NCBI RefSeq assembly: GCF_000004825.1
Contig: NW_008805089.1
Location: forward strand, 248,001-312,000
Origin: Heterostelium album PN500
Lineage: Eukaryota > Evosea > Eumycetozoa > Acytosteliales > Acytosteliaceae
DNA: 64,000 bases
Direction: 5' to 3'
Both the position numbers and the translations under genes were made by a program. This document shows positions 48,888 through 57,999 of the stretch, in pieces (within the stretch, counting starts at the first letter, position 1; the number at the start of each line of letters is the position of its first letter). The notes under the pieces are model-generated. The model was not told where the DNA came from, ran no database searches, and was given only the letters and a program-made list of their open reading frames with translations.

Positions 48888-49955
48888 TTAGTAATAATAA
48901 GACGATTTTACTATTGATTTAATTGGGTCGAATTGTTTGATCGATTTCTCTGTTGTAATGTATCCACCATTCAGCTGATTATCTATTACCAGGTAATCAT
49001 AGATGTGTTGATACTCTCTCTGTGGTTTTACTGGTAGTTCTTGAGGATTCTCTTTGTATCTCTGTTTTAATTGTACGACTACTTTGTATGTTTGATTATA
49101 GCGGTTCAACCTAATCATTAATCTTGTGTTGATATGCTGCTCGCTATATTCCAATCTCTCTAGATTCGACAGACCAGATATATCCAATTTGATTAGCGAA
49201 TCCGGTAGTTTAAGTTTACTACAGAAAAAGGAACCAAGTGTAAGTTTCTTTAGCTGGCTCGGTAGATTACACAATGGTTTATTGAAAGCATTGCCGAGCG
49301 TCAAGATCATAAGCGATTGCGGTAGAACATCTTTCTCAAGAGGCATATTGAAGCTGTCACCGAGATTCAGTTCTGTCAGATGGCAAGGTAGAACGTGTGG
49401 TCGCAGTGGAAAGTTAAAGTAAGCGTCCAGCAAAAGGAATCTCAATTGAGTTGGAAGAGTTCCCGGTAGGATCGGATGGTTGTAATATCTGGAGAATGCT
49501 AGCGATGTGACATCGTTGGTAATCAATGTTGGCGTAACTCGTCTTCTCGCACCTTGTTTACCGTCATAGAACTGTAGATTCAGCTGTAGTCCTTGGGCAG
49601 CAGACAGGTGTCTTGGATCTGTAGTGACAGGGGATCTTTCGTTGCTCAACTCTTTAAACTCTTTCGATTGTTCATGTTCATCTCTCCACGATTCCCAATC
49701 TTCCGATTCATATTGAACAGTCTTTGGTTTGATTCCACTTTTTTGTTTTCTAATGCTATCGTATGATTCATTTATTATATTTAGATATGATTTCATGTGA
49801 TATCTCTTTGATTGTTTTATAATAGGATCAAAGTTGAAATAAAGATAATTCTCTCTTTCATAATACCATTTTCTACAACTAAGCGACAAACAAACTCTGT
49901 CCTCATTGTTCAAATAGTATAATATTTGTTTTAATAAATAATGACTTAGATTCAT
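48888..49955 (-). CDS. F-box-like FNIP-repeat protein
   Basis: Single exon of 355 residues. The N-terminus (HYLLKQILYYLNNEDRVCL, then SLSCRKWYYERENYL) is an F-box-like helix set. After a charged spacer the region 170-285 has FNIP-type repeats of about 22 residues: HPILPGTLPTQLRFLLL, FPLRPHVLPCHLTELNLGDS, FNMPLEKDVLPQSLMILTLG, then CNLPSQLKKLTLGSFF. The C-terminal 60 residues are basic and end in SYYY. FNIP proteins are a large dictyostelid family probably used as ubiquitin-ligase adaptors; the target is unknown. Confidence 0.85.
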   Translation of the reverse strand: MNLSHYLLKQILYYLNNEDRVCLSLSCRKWYYERENYLYFNFDPIIKQSKRYHMKSYLNIINESYDSIRKQKSGIKPKTVQYESEDWESWRDEHEQSKEFKELSNERSPVTTDPRHLSAAQGLQLNLQFYDGKQGARRRVTPTLITNDVTSLAFSRYYNHPILPGTLPTQLRFLLLDAYFNFPLRPHVLPCHLTELNLGDSFNMPLEKDVLPQSLMILTLGNAFNKPLCNLPSQLKKLTLGSFFCSKLKLPDSLIKLDISGLSNLERLEYSEQHINTRLMIRLNRYNQTYKVVVQLKQRYKENPQELPVKPQREYQHIYDYLVIDNQLNGGYITTEKSIKQFDPIKSIVKSSYYY

Positions 49956-50286
49956 GAGTTCTTTGTTTTAACAATTATATATTTGATTGATTGATCAATT
50001 GTTTGTCCAAAGAAAGAAAAAAACACACAGTGGTGAAAATATGAAAAATATCTTAAAAATTTATGATTTGGCTTTTACTAAAAAGTGAGTAAATTAATAG
50101 AAATTTGTGTGTGAAAACCTTTTCATTTTTGGTAAAAATAAAAGAATTGTTTTTATTTGTTACAACAAATCAAATTGAAAACAATTAAATCTATTTATAA
50201 ATACACAATTCACAATTTGAAAAGTAATAAATAAAACTAATAATTTTAAATAAATAAATATATATATAAAATAAAATAATAAAAAA
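49956..50286. other. Intergenic between divergent genes, no gene seen
   Basis: 330 bp of AT-rich DNA that should hold the promoters of the FNIP gene (minus) and the AlkB gene (plus). Confidence 0.5.
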
Positions 50287-50892
50287 ATGATAAGTACAAA
50301 TAGTAATAATATAAATACCATAGAATTAAAGAATGATTCTTGGATAAAATTCACACCAAATTTTCTTGACGAAGCCAATGCGAAATTGTTGTATGATCAT
50401 CTGATGGATGGTTATCTTTATTTCGAACATTCGGAACGAGTAACAAAAGATGGATCATCATATAATCTACCGAGACTCCAATCGTGGATGGCAGATAATG
50501 AATATGTTAAAGCGCAGCTCTATCAGAAACAACCGGCAAAGATATGGTCACCACTAATGGCCATTGTGAAAGAGGAACTGGAACGCTTACTAGAGTGTTC
50601 TTTCGATTATGTACTGATAAATCTGTATAGAGATGGCAATGATTTCATAGGAATGCATGCAGATGACGAGGCATACCTTCCTGGAAAGACTACCATTGCC
50701 TCCATTTCACTTGGTGCAACGAGAACTTTCACCGTAACTCATTCCAAGAAGAAAGAAACTCAAGAATACAAACTTAACAATGGTTCACTGATAGTAATGG
50801 GTGGTCAGTGTCAAAAGAACTATCGTCATGGTATTCCAAAAGAACCGGATGTTGTAACTCCAAGAATAAATTTAACTTTTAGAAAATCATAA
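50287..50892 (+). CDS. AlkB-family dioxygenase (ALKBH2/3-like)
   Basis: Fe(II)/2-oxoglutarate dioxygenase, 201 residues, single exon. The double-stranded beta-helix ligands are all visible: His and Asp in FIGMHADDE (about 121-126), the distal His in NYRHGIPK (about 182), and the 2-oxoglutarate arginines in RINLTFRKS. The N-terminal lid LPRLQSWMADNEY matches the ALKBH2/ALKBH3 substrate-flipping region. These enzymes repair 1-methyladenine and 3-methylcytosine in DNA or RNA. No targeting signal is seen, so action in nucleus or cytosol is likely. Confidence 0.92.
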   Translation: MISTNSNNINTIELKNDSWIKFTPNFLDEANAKLLYDHLMDGYLYFEHSERVTKDGSSYNLPRLQSWMADNEYVKAQLYQKQPAKIWSPLMAIVKEELERLLECSFDYVLINLYRDGNDFIGMHADDEAYLPGKTTIASISLGATRTFTVTHSKKKETQEYKLNNGSLIVMGGQCQKNYRHGIPKEPDVVTPRINLTFRKS

Positions 50893-51260
50893 TAAATAAT
50901 TATGAAATAAATAAGTTAACTTTTATAAAATAAATCATGATCGCAAAGATTTTTGATCAAAAAAATTTCTTTGAAAAATCAAATTAAATCTTTCAATTTA
51001 TTTAAAAAGTCACAGTTGTATCAGCTGATCCATAGATCAATATGGAGGAAAGATCTTTATAACTTATAGTTGGCTCTTGAAATTAAAAAAGAATATTAAA
51101 TAAAGACTACTTGACTAATAAACAAAGTCTTTATTATTAAAACCGATATATTGTTAAAAGAGTTCTCACAAATAGAAAAACAAATAAAATTATTATAAAG
51201 ATATGAGGGTTAGATAGCAAACTTTAAATCCATTTTAAAGATTTATTTTTTTAAAAATAT
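50893..51260. other. Intergenic between convergent genes, no gene seen
   Basis: AT-rich spacer between the AlkB stop and the first Arf stop. The part nearest the Arf gene (AAATCCATTTTAAAGAT, near 51227) recurs beside the second Arf gene. Confidence 0.5.
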
Positions 51261-51907
<647 letters not shown>

Positions 51908-52777
51908 TTTATTTATTTTATTTATTTATTTATATATTAAGAAATATTTATAAGATATTATTTATTTTTTATTGTTTTTGATTTAATTTGATATCTTAAA
52001 ATTGTAAAATAATCAAATATTTATAGTTTTTTTAATTCACATTTTTGTTTATTTTTAGTTTCCTGCTTTGTAAGTTTCACCACAATTCACCATCGGTCAG
52101 TATAACCACGTCGATGAATTTGACAATTGTTTAAATTTTTTTCACCAAGTTCCACAAAAACAAGTGATTTCTTGTTTTTTTCTGCAAACACTAAATTTAA
52201 TTAGAAAAAAGAAATATTTTCACTATCGAGCAGAGTTAATGAACAACGAATTTTCAAAGAAGTATCGTTGCTTTTGTTTTTCTTTAAGAGTCAACAGATG
52301 TGGAATGATATTTTTACAGCTTTATATATTGACACTAATACTACACCAATAACTCAACTTTATAATCACTACATTAATATTAGATACGTACATATATATA
52401 CGCATAGGTGTTTTGTTAACATTTCCTGTCCATTTATTGACTTTATCACCACCACTGACCTACATAATCGAATTAGTTGGCTGGTCAAGTGATCATAGTA
52501 TTTAGAAGATAGTTTATTTGATTGTGTTAAATAGACAAATTTGTTTATTTAAAAGGATTTAATTAAATGATCATGAAAACATCTTTTGTCAAAATGCACT
52601 TGATCTAAAATGTTGTATGTTGCTTTTATTAACTCGATCTTTACCCAAAAAGATAGAATGGATTCTATAGGTAAAAGCGAGTATAGAGAAGAACTAAAGT
52701 ATAATCTAAAGAGATAATTTAGTTTTTGCAAAAAAGTTAATAAAGATGAATTTAATTATTATATAAACATACTTTTA
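51908..52777. other. Duplicated spacer between Arf copy 1 and SWIM copy 1
   Basis: AT-rich. The part next to the Arf start (about 51960-52130: ATATCTTAAAATTGTAAA, TTTAGTTTCCTGCTTTGTA, GATGAATTTGACAATT) closely matches 54390-54540 beside the second Arf copy, so it belongs to the duplicated unit. No gene was seen in the rest. Confidence 0.6.
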
Positions 52778-53308
52778 TTAATATCTATGTCTTTTTCTTT
52801 TATGTCGCTCTTCTTCTTCTTCTTCCTCGTGTTCCAAATTATAATAGTATTGATAGTCTTCGAAGTCGCTATCTTCATCATCTTCCTCGTCTTCGTCTTC
52901 GTCATCATCTTCGTCCTCCTCGTCATCCTCCTCTTCTTCATCGTTTTCTTCTCTCCATTTTTCCATCAATAAATCTATGAGCTCATCACGTGATCTCTTG
53001 AATAGTGATTCCTTATATTTCCTCTGTGGTGTCAGTCGATTTATATTCATGGTACGAAGTTGGTAATACATAGCTTTGCCAGTTTCACGAACGTGTTTAC
53101 AATCACCTCCCATCGGGCATGTACAATCGGTTACGACTTGACCCTTGTTTATTGAAATTTTAACTAGATAGTATCCAAGAGTGCCACGTATTCTGGCTTC
53201 TACATAAGTAAAACCACATTTGAGTATTTTCGGATCACCTAAAGTTTTGCGGCCCTCTCCCAAGTCAGAACATTGTCGTAGTGTCAATTCCTTTAATGTA
53301 TGAACCAT
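52778..53308 (-). CDS. SWIM zinc-finger protein with acidic tail, copy 1
   Basis: Single exon, 176 residues. Residues 1-70 lead into a SWIM finger, VTDCTCPMGGDCKHV (CxCxnCxH, about 60-74), followed by helices. Residues 117-165 are almost wholly Glu/Asp. The end is basic (RHKRKRHRY), like a nuclear signal. SWIM fingers bind DNA or proteins and occur in MULE transposases and in ubiquitin-ligase or chromatin proteins. About 75 percent of residues match the second copy at 55075. Confidence 0.8.
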   Translation of the reverse strand: MVHTLKELTLRQCSDLGEGRKTLGDPKILKCGFTYVEARIRGTLGYYLVKISINKGQVVTDCTCPMGGDCKHVRETGKAMYYQLRTMNINRLTPQRKYKESLFKRSRDELIDLLMEKWREENDEEEEDDEEDEDDDEDEDEEDDEDSDFEDYQYYYNLEHEEEEEEERHKRKRHRY

Positions 53309-53720
53309 AATTATGCTAAAAAGATATCTTATACAAGTTTTCAGTCCTACGTCTTTTATGTGCTATTGTCAAATCCATGCAATTCTTAAGCTAAGGTGAA
53401 TTTAAGTATGAGGAAAAAAATAAATAGAATAATAATTTTAATTAAAATAATATTTAAATATTCAAAAAAGGAAGAAATAATATTTAAGTTCAAATACTAA
53501 AAAAAAAATTAATTTTTTCAATTTTTTAGAATTAGAAAATCAAATGAACACCTTGTTTGTACATTTAATTTCACACTTTTTAAGAGAATATTTAAAACAT
53601 AACAAAACAATTATTTTGTTATGTTTTAAAGCGCGATCTTTATATCCATTCTAAAGATCTTTATTTTAACAAATATCTATCTATACACATTATCTAATTT
53701 ATATTATATTCTGATAACTA
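53309..53720. other. Intergenic containing a perfect palindrome
   Basis: Spacer between SWIM copy 1 and Arf copy 2, so it spans the junction of the two duplicated units. The 17-bp inverted repeat at 53591-53630 lies here. Confidence 0.5.
53591..53630. repeat. Perfect inverted repeat, 17-bp arms, 6-bp loop
   Basis: TTTAAAACATAACAAAA (53591-53607) and its exact reverse complement (53614-53630) are separated by CAATTA. It lies about 90 bp past the stop of Arf copy 2 (minus strand) and near the unit junction. It could mark a transcription end or a duplication breakpoint. Confidence 0.9.
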
Positions 53721-54349
53721 TTATCTCCACCGAGTCTTTAGACTATGTGATAACCAATCTAAACCTTCGAAAATACCATCTCCATTTTTGGCGCTCATTG
53801 GTTGAACATACCATTTTCTATCTTTGATATCATTGAGTCTGAGTTTTTCTGTCAGTTGAGCTGAGTTCATTGCATTTGGTTGATCTTGTTTGTTCAAGTA
53901 TATCAACAAAGGAGATCCTGTTACTTCATCTGTTGCCAAATTCGAAATCTCTTCTTGAACTTCACTGATTCTTTCATAATCTGTACTGTCAATAACAAAA
54001 ATGAGAGCAGTACTATTTAGGAAATATTGTTTCCAGAGAGCACGGATTTTGTTTTGTCCACCAACATCCCAAACTGTAAAATTGATATTCTTATATTGAA
54101 TTGTCTCAATATTGAATCCAATGGTAGGCAATGTTGAAACTATTTCTCCAATTTTTAATCTATATAATAATGTTGTCTATTTGAGAAAATTAAAAAATTT
54201 AAAATAATAATAATTATTAAATTTATATTTTTTTTATTTTTTTGTTTTTCAGTTCTTACTTTTCCAGCACCATCCAAACCAATCATAATAACTCTATGAT
54301 TTGCTTTTGGATCAAGAAATTCGTATTTTTTAGTGAAAAATGATCCCAT
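53721..54349 (-). CDS. Arf-family small GTPase, copy 2 of a tandem duplication
   Basis: Exons 54260-54349 and 53721-54176 give 181 residues. Gly2 is kept ([11 protein letters not shown]). Motifs are [34 protein letters not shown] and NKQD. The G5 loop is MSAK, and the C-terminus SLKTRWR differs from copy 1 and is basic. Substitutions against copy 1 are spread along the protein while all nucleotide-contact motifs except G5 are kept, which suggests both copies stayed functional for some time. The intron splits the P-loop at the same codon in both. Confidence 0.92.
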
Positions 54350-55074
54350 TTTATTTATTTCTTAGATAAAAAATAAATTTTTTTTATATTTTGATATCTT
54401 AAAATTGTAAATGAAACAACTTTTTTATTTTTTTTTAATTAACATCAATTTTGTTTATTTTTAGTTTCCTGCTTTGTACAAGTTTCACCACAACCTTCAC
54501 TATCGGTACAACCACTACGTAGATGAATTTGACAATTTTCATTAAAAAAAAAAAGGATTTTTAATTTTTGCCTAAACGTTATGTTTTACAAAAAACCATA
54601 AAAAAACAAAGCCTGTGTTTCATGATTATTAACACAATCAAGTAACTATCTAGTTAAAATACTCTTAATCAGATGACCAAGGATTTGATAACTATAGAGA
54701 CATTCTAAATTAATCAACAACACCAGCCAATTAATTAAACAAATAAATGAAATCAACTATTTAGTTATATACAATCAAATTTAAGATAATAGAGCAATTA
54801 GTATCATGATTAGTTGAGTTTGATATCTTTTTCTGTCAATAACATGTTATTGTTTGAAATTTATTGTCGAGGTTTTTTTTAAAAACAGCAGTAAGTAGGA
54901 AGAATCATATTCAAAGCTTGTTATTCAATAACTTTATTGTTTTAGTGAAAATAATTCAATTAAAAGGTTTGATCTTCACCTTGTAGAAGAGATAAAGTAT
55001 AATCAATAGAGATAGATAGTTTAGTTTTTACAAAAAAGGTAATAAAGATGTATTAATTAAAAAACATACTATTA
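54350..55074. other. Duplicated spacer between Arf copy 2 and SWIM copy 2
   Basis: AT-rich. Positions about 54390-54540 match the spacer beside Arf copy 1. No gene was seen. Confidence 0.55.
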
Positions 55075-55551
55075 TTAGTATCTCTGTCTTTTATTATTTT
55101 GTTGCTCTTCGTCTTCATCATGATAGTATTCATAGTCTTCGACACTATCTTCTTCTTCTTCTTCTTCTTCTTCCTCGTCTTCATCGTTTTCTTCTCTCCA
55201 TTTCTCCATCAATAAATCTACAAGTTCATCACGTGATTTCTGTAAAAGTGATTCTTTATATTGCCTTTGGGGCGTCAGTTGATTTATATTCATCGTACGA
55301 AGTCTGTGATACATAGCTTTACCAGTTTCACGAACGTGTTTACAGCTACCTCCCATATCACAAGTACAATCAGTTACGACTCTACCATTTATTACTGAAA
55401 TTGTAACTCTATAGTATCCTTGAGTGCCAAGTATTCTGGCTTCTACGTGAGTGAATCCACATTTGAGTATTTTCGGTTCACCATAAGTATTGAGGCCCTC
55501 TCCCAATTCAGAACATTGTTGTAGTGTCAACTCCTTTAATGTATGAACCAT
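55075..55551 (-). CDS. SWIM zinc-finger protein with acidic tail, copy 2
   Basis: Single exon, 158 residues, the partner of the 52778-53308 gene. It starts with MVHTLKELTLQQCSELGEG. The SWIM finger VTDCTCDMGGSCKHV keeps all four ligands. The acidic stretch is shorter than in copy 1, and the end is NNKRQRY. The difference in length lies mainly in the Glu/Asp run, as expected for repeat slippage. No transposase domain is present in the same frame. Confidence 0.8.
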   Translation of the reverse strand: MVHTLKELTLQQCSELGEGLNTYGEPKILKCGFTHVEARILGTQGYYRVTISVINGRVVTDCTCDMGGSCKHVRETGKAMYHRLRTMNINQLTPQRQYKESLLQKSRDELVDLLMEKWREENDEDEEEEEEEEEDSVEDYEYYHDEDEEQQNNKRQRY

Positions 55552-55626
55552 ATTTATATTAAAAATATCTCTTTCAGTGTATTGATTGTGATTAAATAGT
55601 ACTAATACTCACAAATTGTTTTTTTT

Positions 55627-55890
55627 TTAACAAATTAATAATTTTTTGTGTAGTACACAACGATTTTTTTTTTGCTCCAAATGTGAAATTAGTGCGGTAT
55701 TTTGTGATATCATTTCAATAAACAAGCATATATATACACCACAGCTGACTCCATCTGTTTGTTTGACAAAGTTTTTCACCATTTCTTCACCACTACAATT
55801 CCATCCATATAATTCAGAAAAGTAAGTACTTCTTAACATTGTCTTTAATAATGTTGTAGCTTTGAAAGTATAATCATCATGATTTTAGCA
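55627..55890 (-). pseudogene. Relic of a Ulp1-like (C48) cysteine protease
   Basis: A 70-codon frame, open upstream in the same frame to about 55890, contains VKQTDGVSCGVYICLFIEM: the QxDGxSCGV block around the catalytic Cys of SUMO-protease-like enzymes, with the Gln of the oxyanion hole. The His and Asp parts of the active site are absent, and no other exons could be linked. It sits just upstream of SWIM copy 2 on the same strand. Ulp1-like domains occur in cellular proteases and in some MULE-type transposons, so a transposon origin is possible. Confidence 0.6.
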
Positions 55891-55899
55891 ATTTTAATT

Positions 55900-57240
55900 A
55901 AATAAAGGTTCTAGTATTAATAATTAGTTTTAAAAAATAAAAATTAATTTGCCTTTGTAAAATTCAAAAACTAACAGAGAAGCAACTAAAGAAAGTGGTA
56001 TTCATGAATTGATATTTGTAAAGGAAACAATATGATCACCTAAACTAACCTTGTTAATTCTTTGGAAATATTAATATTGAATAGTGAATGTATTAAAATA
56101 TAATCTTTAAATCCACTACATTTATATTAAGTATTGAACGAAAAATAGGTACAAATCTATCCAGGTTTTAAATTATGAAACAAATCTTGATGTAATCTTA
56201 ATTAATCTTTTGAAAAAGAAAAAAGTTTTTACTTGTTTTGTAGATATTAATTTAATAACAAAAATCAGTGATTTTATTAAGAAAAGTTATTCTTATGCTG
56301 AACTTACGAACCACTAAAGAGATCCGTCGTATCACTGACAGTCAAAACATCATTCAAATCATAGAATACATAAAATAAAGAACACTTTTAGTTTCATCTA
56401 CGAATCATTAACTTCGTTTATCTATCTCTATACTATCATATATAAACAATAATCAGTAATTCTAATAGATTTATTAATATATTTGTATTTATATTACTTA
56501 AATTCCTTTTCTTTATTTTAATTTTTAAAGTTAAAATTTATCTGTATAAGTTTATGTATATTTTTGTATCAATATTCATTTGTATCCTTTTAACTCTGAA
56601 TCTTTGTCTATGGAATCAAAGATATCTTAAATTCATGAAATTTTATCCAATATAGTCTTTAAATATTTTATTTATAAAAAACATCAAATTGGAAAAGAAA
56701 TTGATCTAAATATTTAGTTCATAATTCGGAAACAATTCTCTAATTCTAAAAAAATTAAAAGAAAACTTTAACTTGCGACTTTCCATTCTAGACAACTTTG
56801 ACAAAATATTTGAAAATAATCTTTTTGATAAAATAATAAAAAATTGAAATAGCCAATCTTAAATAGATAATAATCTTTAAAACAGGAGAAAAAACTAATT
56901 CAAAATTTGATACATTTGTTTTTAGATTATCCTTGTACTACCATTACTGATAGTCAAGGTAGAGCTTGATAATACCCTACAGGTCGTGTTTATTTATAGT
57001 TGGAGCGACTCAGCCACAGGCCATTTTGAGTAAGGGATGATGTTCCCATTGATTTGGATAGGCAGATGGAGTATTTAAGCCACTTAGAATTCTTAGCGGG
57101 TACGTGTAAACCACTCGGTGTTTACCTATGATAAGCTTGCTAGTTACTGTCGGTGTCAACATTTTTGTTGTTTTTTTTTTTTTTTTTCAAAAATGATTTG
57201 TTGGCTCATGCTTAGTCAAAAATATCAATTGCAGGTATTG
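55900..57240. other. Gene-free region with a low-AT block
   Basis: AT-rich to about 56920. Then 56930-57165 is clearly less AT-rich and has short inverted repeats (GTAAAC...GTTTAC at 57107-57126) but no long frame. It may be the remains of another insertion. Confidence 0.4.
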
Positions 57241-57360
57241 ATATTAACCTTCTAGTAGTGTTTTACACACAGGCCTTGAGAAATAGCCAATAAAATATTA
57301 TTATTATTTTTTTTGTTTTTTTTTGTTTTTTTGTTTTTGTGATTATTATTATTATTGTTT

Positions 57361-57699
57361 AAGATACAGTCGTAAGATGTGTAGTCGAATTTGGTTGGTG
57401 GTAGCGATAGTTGGAACTGACCATCAGTTAGTGGTGGAATGCCATGTTTGACGAACAATATGTGGTCGTAGATTTGCTTTAGAGTGGGTGGTAGACCATC
57501 AATCAGAATTGGTTTAGCAGATTTGATCTTGTTGTCCAGATGTTTGAGATGAACTGCCAATTGGTGCCACAGAGCGTAGCATAGATTGAGATAAGGCGAG
57601 GTGATAGATCTGCAATAGATTTGAGATAGCCAACTGGTGTAATAACAAACTTTGGAAGGATCAGAGGATGAAAGTAGGAATCTGTTGAATATCCACACG
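57361..57699 (-). mobile_element. Fragment of a second LINE copy (ORF2 part)
   Basis: 339 bp match 58476-58814 in the full element with about four differences. The fragment encodes part of ORF2 (WIFNRFLLSSSDPSKVCYY through TKFDYTSYDCI), oriented like the full element. On the minus strand it starts exactly at the 12-bp repeat that flanks the full element and ends in an A-rich, AAC/AAT-containing tract (57295-57360). It lacks the rest of ORF2 and any 3' end. It is probably a 5'- and 3'-incomplete insertion at the same target or a rearranged copy. Confidence 0.75.
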
Positions 57700-57709
57700 A
57701 GGCTTTTGT
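57698..57709. repeat. Target-site duplication, left copy
   Basis: CGAGGCTTTTGT, identical to 62405-62416, bounds the LINE on its 3' side. The first bases (CG) also match the adjacent ORF2 fragment, so the exact edge is uncertain by two bases. Confidence 0.8.
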
Positions 57710-57785
57710 TTTTTTTTTTTTTTTTTTTTAAGAAGTAAAAAATGATTTATTAAGTAATATATTGGGGATGGTGTAAACCATCGAA

Positions 57786-57817
<32 letters not shown>

Positions 57818-57999
57818 GTTTTTACTTTTTCATAATTCTGCAATTGATTGCTATTTTGATTGTTATTATAATTATTTTAGTTATTGATATTAATAGATTG
57901 TTAAGCTGATGAGAATACTGATGATTGAATTGGTTAATTTGAAAATGAAGAAATGAAGAAGAGGAAATAATAGTTGGCTGACATTTGATTGGTTATTGG

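Noticed and set aside
57661-57843. 60-codon minus-strand Lys-rich frame
   Set aside because: It translates the A tracts of the LINE 3' end and is not a gene.
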